A DNA stretch of 5,924 nucleotides from an uncultured Opitutia bacterium. GTDB lineage: Bacteria > Verrucomicrobiota > Verrucomicrobiia > Opitutales > Coraliomargaritaceae. The stretch covers positions 1-5,924 of the forward strand of contig CALBPO010000159.1 in assembly GCA_937899295.1 (NCBI GenBank). The letters run 5' to 3'. Positions 1 through 5,924 of this stretch are shown piece after piece (position 1 is the stretch's first letter; every line of letters starts with the position of its first letter). The position numbers and the translations under genes were made by a program. The notes under the pieces are model-generated. The model was given only the letters and a program-made list of their open reading frames with translations. It made no database searches and was not told the origin of the DNA.

Positions 1-1069
1 CGGGGCCCACGGGGCGGCCGCCCGCCGCCCAGGCGCCGAACGCCTCCGTCGCCTTGGGCTTCTCAAAAACCGCCGGCGCGCACCCCGCCCCACCGCCGCC
101 AGCGTATTTCCGGCCGACACAGCCTGCCGCCTCTGGCAGGGGCTGCATGCCTTCCTTAAGCTGCATTTGGTAGGTCAAACTGACGGCTTCACCGAGTTTG
201 GAGACACTGGCATCGCGAACGGCATCTTTTGCAAGGAGTCCTGCGGCTTCGATCATGTCGTAGTCGCGGTCGTTATCTGCGTTGCCTGGAGTGTCGTGAG
301 GGATATCGGTATAGTGCAGTGCCATGTGGCCGTGGAGAAAATCGCCGTTACGTTTAAAGTGGAGCACAGGTTTTTCGCCGCTGCGCCAAACGCAGAGGCC
401 TGTCTCGCGGATAATGGCGGGGTCTTGCCAGCCCACGCCAAGATTCAGCTCGCTCTCGACACCATCATGCCCATTGAGTAGTGCCCAAGCGCCGCTGCCG
501 CCAAGGCCTGACTTTTTCTCATAGCACCAGTTTGTCAGAGAAACCATTGGAGAGATCGCACAGTTGACGATAAATCCACCCTTGCGGGCATGGCGTGGTA
601 CGTCGAGCCAGCCGCCCCCAAAATCGACCCGCAGAGGCGCATCAGCAGGAGTGCGAATATTGCGAACAATCGAGGACGTGGAAACGGGCGTAAACTGCGG
701 TGGTGTTTTGGGTAGCACGATATACTCGGCACCGACTTGAGCGCAAAGCGCCCGCTTAGCGTCGGCGTATTGATCGTCCTCGGTCACTGCAAGCACGTCG
801 GGCTCGATCTTGAGAAAGTGCTCCTTGAAATCAAGCCCGAGCTCATTGCAATCGCCGATCACAACTTGGTCGACCATGTCGAGCGCAGTCATGAGCGCTA
901 ATTTATGATCCTGCGGGAGCGAGCTACGGCGTTTCTTGTGCTCCCAAAGCACCTTGTCCGAAGCAAAGCAAACGGTTAGGTGATTCCCTAAAGCGCGAGC
1001 TTCTTTAAAGAATTGGATATGCCCACCGTGGAGGATATCATAACATCCGGAGATAAAGACTTTTTTCAT
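1..1069 (-). CDS. Bifunctional nucleotidyltransferase / GHMP-type sugar kinase, 3' end cut by window edge
   Basis: The reading frame is open from the ATG at 1069 to the left edge: 356 codons with no stop. Residues 1-140 form an HldE-C/TagD-like nucleotidyltransferase. They show FISGCYDILHGGH (HxGH motif at 14-17, binding the NTP phosphates) and a C-terminal STSSIVRNIR (130-139) matching the ISSTxxxR-type motif. Residues 144-356 resemble GHMP kinases of the HddA (heptose-7-phosphate kinase) type: motif 1 APLRVDFGGGWLDVP (144-158), a glycine-rich ATP loop SGLGGSGAWALL (187-198), GVGWQDP (211-217) where HddA-like kinases have GKQDQ, LHYTDIPHDT (251-260), and motif 3 GRKYAGGGGAG (319-329). Only about 30 residues separate motifs 1 and 2, far fewer than usual. 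The ending GGRPVGP resembles GHMP kinase C-termini, so the stop is probably just outside the window. The inferred role is to phosphorylate a sugar and activate it to an NDP-sugar, possibly a heptose; the substrate is unknown. No Shine-Dalgarno precedes the start. The domain calls are firm; kinase activity is not. Confidence 0.8.
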   Translation of the reverse strand, partial: MKKVFISGCYDILHGGHIQFFKEARALGNHLTVCFASDKVLWEHKKRRSSLPQDHKLALMTALDMVDQVVIGDCNELGLDFKEHFLKIEPDVLAVTEDDQYADAKRALCAQVGAEYIVLPKTPPQFTPVSTSSIVRNIRTPADAPLRVDFGGGWLDVPRHARKGGFIVNCAISPMVSLTNWCYEKKSGLGGSGAWALLNGHDGVESELNLGVGWQDPAIIRETGLCVWRSGEKPVLHFKRNGDFLHGHMALHYTDIPHDTPGNADNDRDYDMIEAAGLLAKDAVRDASVSKLGEAVSLTYQMQLKEGMQPLPEAAGCVGRKYAGGGGAGCAPAVFEKPKATEAFGAWAAGGRPVGP

Positions 1070-1076
1070 TTTGGTA

Positions 1077-1126
1077 TGATTAAATAATATTGAGATCTAT
1101 AGCAACCCTGTGAAGGACGGATGCAA
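1077..1126 (-). promoter_or_regulatory. AT-rich promoter-like region before the nucleotidyltransferase-kinase gene
   Basis: Read on the minus strand, this stretch turns sharply AT-rich just before the ATG at 1069. Candidate boxes are TTGCAT (1126-1121) with TATAGA (1101-1096) at 19-bp spacing, or TTGCTA (1105-1100) with TAATCA (1082-1077) at 17 bp. The second would leave an almost leaderless transcript. Neither is a strong sigma-70 match, and many Bacteroidota-like lineages use other consensus sequences. The AT-rich shift and the preceding hairpin suggest this gene has its own promoter. Confidence 0.25.
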
Positions 1127-1153
1127 TACGGGCAGCGTAGAGGCGTCCCTTCA
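1111..1153. repeat. Imperfect hairpin just downstream of recJ
   Basis: TGAAGG-ACG (1111-1119) pairs with CGT-C-CCTTCA (1144-1153), giving nine base pairs with one bulged C at 1147. The loop holds a smaller stem, TACG (1127-1130) with CGTA (1136-1139), around GGCAG. On the minus strand it begins 4 bases after the recJ stop codon, where a terminator would be expected. No T-run follows the stem in that direction, so intrinsic termination is not shown. It may damp read-through from recJ into the next gene or protect the recJ mRNA 3' end. Confidence 0.35.
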
Positions 1154-1157
1154 TAAA

Positions 1158-2873
1158 CTACTCCGATGGCTTCCAGTCCACCAAGGTGACTTGTGGGTTA
1201 CGGCTATCGCGCCAATAATTCCAAGAAAAGCGAATCGCCATATCAACCTTCTGCCCGACGTCGGGCGCGGCACCTAGACGCCAAGCGATGCCTGCAATGC
1301 CACGCCTTGCACTTGGGCTGGCTGGCATACGAAAGCGAAAGTTCCCCTCACCAAAGGTCTGGGGCGCCTCGTCTAGCACGATGCCTTGCAGGCCGAACAC
1401 AGGCTCAGGATTACCTTGCCCGAAGGGATGCAAGCGGTCGAGCTCTTCGAGTAGGCGCTCGCCGAGGTCCGCATAGTCGAGCCATGTGGAAATTAACAAC
1501 GACGGCTCAGGTAAACCGGCAGGATAGAGCTTTTTCAGGCTTTCGAGATAACACTGCTTAAAGGCGGGAACGTCCGTGGTTTTGAGCGAAACTCCTGCCG
1601 CCATCGGGTGACCTCCCCAGTGGCCCAGCAGGTGGGCGCAGCTTTGGAAGACTTCGACTAGATTGACCGAGGCGACTGAGCGGCCAGAGCCTTTGGCCTC
1701 ATCGCCCTCGGAACCAAGAATCACGCAGGGCTTATGGAAATGGCGGCTCACACGGCTGGCTACAATGCCGACCACGCCAGGGTGCCAATCGTCACCAAAA
1801 AGTACAATGCCGGGCTCGTCAGCAAACTCGGCAGCGGCACGTTCTTCCGCAAGTTTGGCAATGCTGCGCTCAATGCCTTGCCGCTCTTTATTCATTAAGT
1901 CGAGTTGCTTGGCCATCTTTTGGCATTCAGAATAATCTTGATGCAAAAGTAAATTGATTGGCAAAGAAGCGTCGGCAAGACGACCGCTAGCGTTGATGCG
2001 CGGGGCGATTTTGAAAGAGATATCAGCGCTTGCCATTTCTTGCCCACCGTCGATGCCCGAAACCTCGGCGAGTGCGCGGATGCCAATGCGTCCGTTCGCA
2101 CGCAGGTGACGCAGACCAAACCATGATAAAATACGATTCTCTGCGTGCAGTGGCACAAGGTCGGCCACAGTCCCCATGGCGACTAGATCAAGATAGTCTT
2201 TGAGTTGGATGCCCTCAACTCGTGGATCTTCAGCTTCACGGCGATGCTTGAGTAAGCCATGGAGTAGTTTAAAAACGAGGCCAGCGGTGCAAAGATCGCG
2301 CCATGGAGCATCCTCCGAATCGTTAACGTGCGGGTTGACGAAAATGCAGTCGGCGGGTGCTTGCGTTTTCGTTTGGTGATGGTCGACGATAATCACGTCG
2401 ACGCCAAGTTCACGAAGGTAAGCAATCGGCTCATGGGCATTAGTGCCACAATCGAGAGCGATAAAAAGTTGAGGGATTTCGCCACCAAAGACGCGGTCGA
2501 TCGCATCGCGACTCAATCCATAACCTTCATCCATTCGGCGCGGCACAGAGTAGCGCGCTTCTAGACCGAGCGTGCGCAGCATGCTGACGAGTTGGACGGT
2601 GCTGGTGACGCCATCGACATCGTAATCGCCGAAAATGACGACAGACTCTCTCCCCTCGATAGCCTGTTCGATTCGCTCGACGGCGGCTTCGAGATGGGTC
2701 ATCGCAAAAGGATTATCTAATTGCGCGAGCCTAGGCCGGAGAAACTCTTCCGCCGCCTCGGACGTAGTGATGTCCCGCTGCACGAGTAGCTCGGCTAGGA
2801 CCTTCGGCAGACTTAAGCGCTCGACCAGATTAGCCGCCGCTTTGTCGTCTGTATCGATTGTCTTCCAGAGCAT
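1158..2873 (-). CDS. recJ: Single-stranded-DNA-specific exonuclease RecJ
   Basis: RecJ is a cytoplasmic, metal-dependent 5'-3' exonuclease on single-stranded DNA, acting in RecF-pathway recombination, mismatch repair and base-excision repair. The 571-residue protein is close to the E. coli length (577). DHH-superfamily motifs are all visible: FGDYDVDG (81-88), DCGT (141-144), DHH (164-166) and MGTVADLVPL (233-242). PRINASGRL (291-299) follows. The DHHA1 nucleic-acid-binding region carries HPGVVGIVASR (364-374), GSGRS (395-399) and GGHPMAAG (420-427). The C-terminal part, from about 465, has the LHPFGQGNPEPVF segment typical of the RecJ OB domain. No catalytic residue appears to be missing. 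The start ATG at 2873 gives a normal N-terminus (MLWK), as many RecJ proteins begin with a W-containing segment. It lies downstream of secDF on the same strand, a neighbourhood also seen in Firmicutes. The 117-bp gap with a palindrome means co-transcription is uncertain. No Shine-Dalgarno is visible. Confidence 0.97.
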   Translation of the reverse strand: MLWKTIDTDDKAAANLVERLSLPKVLAELLVQRDITTSEAAEEFLRPRLAQLDNPFAMTHLEAAVERIEQAIEGRESVVIFGDYDVDGVTSTVQLVSMLRTLGLEARYSVPRRMDEGYGLSRDAIDRVFGGEIPQLFIALDCGTNAHEPIAYLRELGVDVIIVDHHQTKTQAPADCIFVNPHVNDSEDAPWRDLCTAGLVFKLLHGLLKHRREAEDPRVEGIQLKDYLDLVAMGTVADLVPLHAENRILSWFGLRHLRANGRIGIRALAEVSGIDGGQEMASADISFKIAPRINASGRLADASLPINLLLHQDYSECQKMAKQLDLMNKERQGIERSIAKLAEERAAAEFADEPGIVLFGDDWHPGVVGIVASRVSRHFHKPCVILGSEGDEAKGSGRSVASVNLVEVFQSCAHLLGHWGGHPMAAGVSLKTTDVPAFKQCYLESLKKLYPAGLPEPSLLISTWLDYADLGERLLEELDRLHPFGQGNPEPVFGLQGIVLDEAPQTFGEGNFRFRMPASPSARRGIAGIAWRLGAAPDVGQKVDMAIRFSWNYWRDSRNPQVTLVDWKPSE

Positions 2874-2904
2874 TTAGGAAATAAGAGTAAAGCTGATTAA
2901 ACAA

Positions 2905-2926
2905 TAGGAGAGGGTTTACCTCTCGA
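2905..2926 (+). repeat. REP-like unit A
   Basis: This unit folds as GAGAGG (2908-2913), loop GTTTA (2914-2918), CCTCTC (2919-2924): a perfect 6-bp stem with a 5-nt loop. The preceding tetranucleotide is ATAG, one base from the GTAG of unit B. Confidence 0.6.
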
Positions 2927-2930
2927 CCCA

Positions 2931-2943
2931 GATCATAATGATC
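2931..2943. repeat. Perfect 13-bp palindrome at the centre of the REP doublet
   Basis: GATCAT-A-ATGATC is a perfect inverted repeat with a single central base. Its centre (2937) almost coincides with the centre of the outer arms (2936.5), so the whole element is nearly symmetric. It could be part of the mobile unit, a protein-binding site, or simply the tip of the long stem. Confidence 0.65.
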
Positions 2944-2946
2944 GAT

Positions 2947-2968
2947 TCGAGGCGTAAAGCCTCTCCTA
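2947..2968 (-). repeat. REP-like unit B
   Basis: On the minus strand it starts with GTAG (2966-2969) and folds as GAGGC (2963-2959), loop TTTAC (2958-2954), GCCTC (2953-2949): a perfect 5-bp stem with a 5-nt loop. The stem sequence differs from unit A, yet pairing is retained. Its consensus look (GTAGGAG then a GGC-TTTA hairpin) resembles REP families known in gamma-proteobacteria such as xanthomonads. That resemblance is from memory and is not a search result. Confidence 0.6.
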
Positions 2969-2990
2969 CGGGAAAGGAGCGATTTAAAGC

Positions 2991-5534
2991 CTACGCTTCT
3001 TTTTGGCTCTCCCACTCGTAGCGCTTGGGCGTGAGCTGACGCTCTTCAACGTGACGTCGATCACCCTTGTGCCACCAGAAGAATACCGGGCTAGCGATGA
3101 AAATCGAGGAGAAGGTTCCCGTAAGGATACCGATGATGAAGACGAAGGCCAGGTCGTTGATCACGCCCGCACCAAAGACGTAAAGCGATGTGGCGGCGAG
3201 CAAAGTTGTGATACTCGTGAGCAATGTGCGAGAGAACACACGGTTGATTGCCAAATTGATGATGCTGCGCAGATCGGTGCCGGGATTAAGTTCTAGCTCT
3301 TCGCGAATACGATCAAAGGCTACAATGGTATCATTGATCGAATAGCCAACGATCATCAGAATCGCTGCCAGCATGGGCGCGGTGAACTGGCCACTAACGA
3401 AGAGTCCCATCTCACCGCAAAGTACGAAAATACCGATCGTCATAAGCACGTCGTGGATCGTTGCCACGACCGCGCCAACACCGTAGCCAACTTCGAAGCG
3501 AAGCGCTACGTAGAGCAAGATGCCGACGAGTGCCGCGAGCACGGAGAAGAGCGCGTTCCATTGAATCGTCTTTGAAATAGATGCTCCGATCTGATTGATT
3601 CCGGCTTGTTCAAGCCCAGCTTCAGGAAAGGCACCTTGAAGAATTTCAAGAGTAGGACGCGCTTGATCGAAGGGAGTTTGAATTTTCAATATTTCACGGT
3701 CTTCGCCGATTAAGCTCTGATAGTTTACGGTGACGTCACCGAGTCCGTTTTCTTCAAAGATTTGTGTGATCGCATCACTTTCTACCCGCTCAGAATAGCT
3801 AATCGTCATTTCATCACCACCGGTGAAGTCTTTACCGAGAATATTATCGTGGTGGATCACCACACTGACCACACCTGCGAGCACGAGCGTCCATGAAGCG
3901 ATAAATGCAGGCTTACGGAACTTGAAGAAATCGATTTTCTTTTCTCTTAAGAGTTCTAGCCCGAGGATTTTAGAAAGGCCTGCGCCGTGAACAAGGAAGT
4001 CGATCATAAAACGAGTGACGACCAAGGCACAGAAGATCGAGGCGCAGATACCTATGGCGAGCGTGATGCCGAAGCCCTTGACAGGACCAGTGCCGAGCCA
4101 GATAAGAATCGAAGCGGTGATCAGAGTCGTCACATTGGCATCCACGATGGTAGAGGTCACCTTATCGAAAGCGCCTGCAGTCGCATTTTTGATGCTCTTG
4201 CCGGCACGAAGTTCTTCGCGCAGACGTTCAAAAATTAGAATGTTTGCATCGACACCCATGCCGAGCGTGAGTACGAGCGCAGCGACACCGGGCAAAGTCA
4301 AAGTAGCCCCGAGGCTGGCAAGCACACCGAGCACGATGATCACATTGACGATTGCGGAGGTCACTGCGACCAGACCGCCAAGGAAGTAATAAAGAATCAT
4401 AAAGCCAACGACTAGGATGGCACCCCACTGCGCGGCGTTAACAGAACTATCACGAGCACCCGCTGCCATAGTTGGACCCACTTCATACATTTCATCAACG
4501 CGGAGTTCGATCGCGAGAGGATTATTAAGAACATTAGCTAGCTCTCTAGCTTCGCGCTGGGAATAGCTACCTGTAATTTGGGCGTTTCTAGAAAGCACAC
4601 CTTGAATAGTCGGCGCTGAGTAGAGCTTACCATCAAGCACGATGGCGAGGGGCTCGCCGATCATGCGTTCGGTGACGGCGCGAAATATGTCAGCGCCCTC
4701 GTTGGTCATTTCTAGATTGATTTGAAAGCCACCCGTCTGGGTTTGTGAGGCATATGCATCGGCCACGATCTCACCCGTGGCTTCGGGAATGAGTTTTACG
4801 AATTTACTGCGCTCATAAGTTTCGCCAGATTGGCGGTCTTCGATCTCCTCATAGAGTACTTCATAACCGACGGGCGACCGGTTGGCGGGTGTCGAAGCAG
4901 GCAAAAGGTCGGGATGCACGGAGCGAAACTCCAGGCGGGCGGGCTTTTTGACCGAATCGATCACCTCTGGGTTATCCTTGGTAGAAAGGCCTGCCAGTTG
5001 TATTTCAATCGCGTTATCGCCACGTGCACGAATCACCGGCTCAGCCACACCCATGCCGTCGAGGCGCTGGGCCATAATTTCAATCGCGTCTTGTAACTGT
5101 TCCTCTTGTTCAAATTCGTTGAGGCCATCTTGAGCTGCTTCGTCAATCACCAGCGTCACGCCGACGCCGCCCTTGAGGTCGAGGCCGAGGCGGAGTTGGC
5201 TTTGCGCCTTGCTCAAAATATGTTTGAGCAGAATATCATTACGCTTGGTCTGGTTAGCCACATCGGCGACGTTGATCTGCGGGAAGAACTTAGCGTAATC
5301 AATCTGCTCTTCGACACCAAGATCGCGTAATGCGATGAAGAGCGTGGGTGACGCTTTTGCATCGACTCGGGTTTCTGCACGCTGGAGCAAGTCGGAAAAA
5401 TCAGCCTCTTCGGCCGTGACTTGTGCAACAATGTAATCCTCGAAGGGACGATCCTGCAGGGGGGTGATACTCATCACGCACCAAAAGATGATGGCGCCGG
5501 TAAGTAGGAATTTCCAAAGAATATTTCCGGACAT
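2991..5534 (-). CDS. secDF: Protein-export membrane protein SecDF (SecD-SecF fusion)
   Basis: SecDF is the RND-family accessory motor of the Sec translocon. It uses the proton gradient to pull preproteins out of SecYEG on the outer face of the inner membrane. The 847-residue protein joins both halves. The SecD part has TM1 (about 7-24), a long periplasmic stretch, GLDLKGG (117-123) opening the P1 domain, then five TM segments (about 368-508). In TM4, LGMGVDANILIFERLREE (424-441) includes the conserved Asp429 expected in proton relay. The junction lies at about 515-545. The SecF part has a TM at 543-561, GKDFTGGD (567-574) opening P4, and five TMs from about 658 to 820, with SINDTIVAFDRIRE (732-745) including the conserved Asp735. 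Both relay aspartates are present, so the fusion looks functional. The region between TM1 and GLDLKGG is about 90 residues, longer than in E. coli SecD. The gene follows yajC after 44 bp, consistent with one operon. The ATG at 5534 precedes a typical short cytoplasmic tail plus TM1. No Shine-Dalgarno is visible. Confidence 0.97.
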   Translation of the reverse strand: MSGNILWKFLLTGAIIFWCVMSITPLQDRPFEDYIVAQVTAEEADFSDLLQRAETRVDAKASPTLFIALRDLGVEEQIDYAKFFPQINVADVANQTKRNDILLKHILSKAQSQLRLGLDLKGGVGVTLVIDEAAQDGLNEFEQEEQLQDAIEIMAQRLDGMGVAEPVIRARGDNAIEIQLAGLSTKDNPEVIDSVKKPARLEFRSVHPDLLPASTPANRSPVGYEVLYEEIEDRQSGETYERSKFVKLIPEATGEIVADAYASQTQTGGFQINLEMTNEGADIFRAVTERMIGEPLAIVLDGKLYSAPTIQGVLSRNAQITGSYSQREARELANVLNNPLAIELRVDEMYEVGPTMAAGARDSSVNAAQWGAILVVGFMILYYFLGGLVAVTSAIVNVIIVLGVLASLGATLTLPGVAALVLTLGMGVDANILIFERLREELRAGKSIKNATAGAFDKVTSTIVDANVTTLITASILIWLGTGPVKGFGITLAIGICASIFCALVVTRFMIDFLVHGAGLSKILGLELLREKKIDFFKFRKPAFIASWTLVLAGVVSVVIHHDNILGKDFTGGDEMTISYSERVESDAITQIFEENGLGDVTVNYQSLIGEDREILKIQTPFDQARPTLEILQGAFPEAGLEQAGINQIGASISKTIQWNALFSVLAALVGILLYVALRFEVGYGVGAVVATIHDVLMTIGIFVLCGEMGLFVSGQFTAPMLAAILMIVGYSINDTIVAFDRIREELELNPGTDLRSIINLAINRVFSRTLLTSITTLLAATSLYVFGAGVINDLAFVFIIGILTGTFSSIFIASPVFFWWHKGDRRHVEERQLTPKRYEWESQKEA

Positions 5535-5578
5535 GGGTAAAAAGCTGAACGCTAGGGGTTTAAAGAAAGAAAAGTGAT

Positions 5579-5902
5579 CTATGCTTCGGCAGGCGCGACT
5601 CTATTGGCAACGAAGCCCTTTCCGAGCTCGATCTTGGTATTGTCGGCGATGCGGACCACGAAACGATCCTCCTTCACATTCGTGATTGTGCCATAAACTC
5701 CACCGCTTGTAACGATCTCGTCGCCAGTTTGCAATTCGCTGAGCATCTTATCGTGGGCTTTCTGGCGCTTGCGCTGTGGCGCGATGATGAGAAACCACAT
5801 ACCTACAAAGAGCAGAATGATGGGCAAAAACTGGCCGAAGCCACCGCCGCCGCTTGCGCCTTGTGCCAGAGGATAGAAAATAGAAATTTCAGTAATAGTC
5901 AT
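5579..5902 (-). CDS. yajC: Sec translocon accessory protein YajC
   Basis: YajC is a small inner-membrane protein that associates with SecDF and the SecYEG holo-translocon; it is not essential in E. coli. The 107-residue product has the family layout. A short glycine-rich N-terminal segment (GASGGGGFG, about 15-23) leads into one TM helix (about 25-42, PIILLFVGMWFLIIAP). A basic stop-transfer run (QRKRQKAH, 43-50) comes next. The cytoplasmic domain contains LQTGDEIVTSGGVYGTI (57-73), the most conserved YajC stretch. Length is normal for the family. It lies immediately upstream of secDF with a 44-bp gap, the classic yajC-secD order. The ATG at 5902 gives a normal N-terminus. The frame stays open upstream to the window edge, but has no other ATG there. 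No Shine-Dalgarno precedes it. Its promoter would lie outside the window. Confidence 0.95.
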   Translation of the reverse strand: MTITEISIFYPLAQGASGGGGFGQFLPIILLFVGMWFLIIAPQRKRQKAHDKMLSELQTGDEIVTSGGVYGTITNVKEDRFVVRIADNTKIELGKGFVANRVAPAEA

Positions 5903-5924
5903 AATGCTTGATGGTTGGGAAGCC

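Larger units (their letters stand above)
2905..2968. repeat. REP doublet (REPIN/BIME-like) palindrome in the secDF-recJ gap
   Basis: Two 22-bp arms (2905-2926 and 2947-2968) are inverted copies of each other, matching at 19 of 22 positions. They enclose a 20-bp spacer whose core is a perfect palindrome. Each arm also folds into its own hairpin. The three differences between arms change the hairpin stems but keep them paired. That pattern suggests selection on structure. A GTAG tetranucleotide (read on the minus strand, 2966-2969) heads one arm, as in REP elements mobilised by RAYT (TnpA_REP) transposases. What is seen is the structure; the REPIN identity is inferred, because only one copy is in the window. 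It could also act as an mRNA-stabilising or transcription-damping hairpin between secDF and recJ. No U-tract marks it as an intrinsic terminator. Confidence 0.7.

Noticed and set aside
167..524. Plus-strand open frames opposite the nucleotidyltransferase-kinase gene
   Set aside because: The minus frame from 1069 encodes clear family motifs through this region. The plus-strand translations resemble nothing and are antisense shadows.
1895..2158. An 87-codon minus-strand frame within recJ
   Set aside because: It overlaps recJ on the same strand in another frame, across the conserved MGTVADLVPL-PRINASGRL region, and its product shows no recognisable motif.
2874..2904. Promoter for recJ
   Set aside because: TTGTTT is present on the minus strand, but no convincing -10 box lies 16-18 bp downstream, so it is not annotated.
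2905..2968. Intrinsic terminator for secDF
   Set aside because: The structure is strong, but no run of T follows the hairpin on the minus strand; only a mixed TATTGTTTAATC stretch does. Called a REP-like repeat, with a possible termination effect left open.
2905..2968. CRISPR repeats or a mobile-element terminal inverted repeat pair
   Set aside because: There are only two units, they are inverted rather than direct, and no spacer series or transposase lies between them (20 bp).
2830..3015. A 61-codon minus-strand frame bridging the secDF-recJ gap
   Set aside because: It runs through the REP palindrome and overlaps both neighbours. The product is low-information and translates the hairpin sequence, so a real gene is unlikely.
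3987..4389. Plus-strand open frames opposite secDF
   Set aside because: They overlap the TM4-TM6 coding region of SecDF, whose motifs are intact. These are antisense shadows without family resemblance.

Overview
The window is bacterial chromosomal DNA. All four recognisable genes lie on the minus strand, so transcription runs from high to low coordinates. The order is yajC (5579-5902), a fused secDF (2991-5534), recJ (1158-2873), and a 3'-truncated gene for a nucleotidyltransferase fused to a GHMP-type kinase (from 1069 off the left edge). Most of the window looks like ordinary housekeeping DNA of intermediate GC. The first ~120 bases are much richer in GC.

The taxon cannot be fixed from sequence alone. 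Several features fit the Verrucomicrobiota (Opitutae/Puniceicoccales-like) or a related PVC/Bacteroidota-type lineage better than Proteobacteria or Firmicutes. These are a single-chain SecDF of about 850 residues with a long N-terminal extension before the GLDLKGG motif, yajC directly upstream of it, and no Shine-Dalgarno-like sequence before any of the four starts. This is inference with low to moderate confidence.

The right half encodes the accessory part of the Sec export machinery. YajC is a one-TM partner and SecDF is the proton-driven export motor. They are 44 bp apart and probably form one operon. A 117-bp gap follows, holding a striking palindromic element at 2905-2968. It consists of two REP-like hairpins in inverted orientation around a perfect 13-bp palindrome. 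Next comes recJ, the 5'-3' single-strand DNA exonuclease, which has all its catalytic motifs. An 88-bp AT-rich gap with an imperfect hairpin separates recJ from the last gene.

The last gene is the least ordinary. Its protein starts with a HldE/TagD-like cytidylyltransferase-type domain and continues into a shortened GHMP sugar-kinase domain. This suggests a two-step enzyme of nucleotide-sugar synthesis (kinase plus nucleotidyltransferase). It has HldE-like logic, but the domain order is reversed and the kinase fold is unrelated. I found no tRNA, rRNA, CRISPR array or transposase gene. The two observations most worth following up are the REP doublet and the compact kinase fusion.
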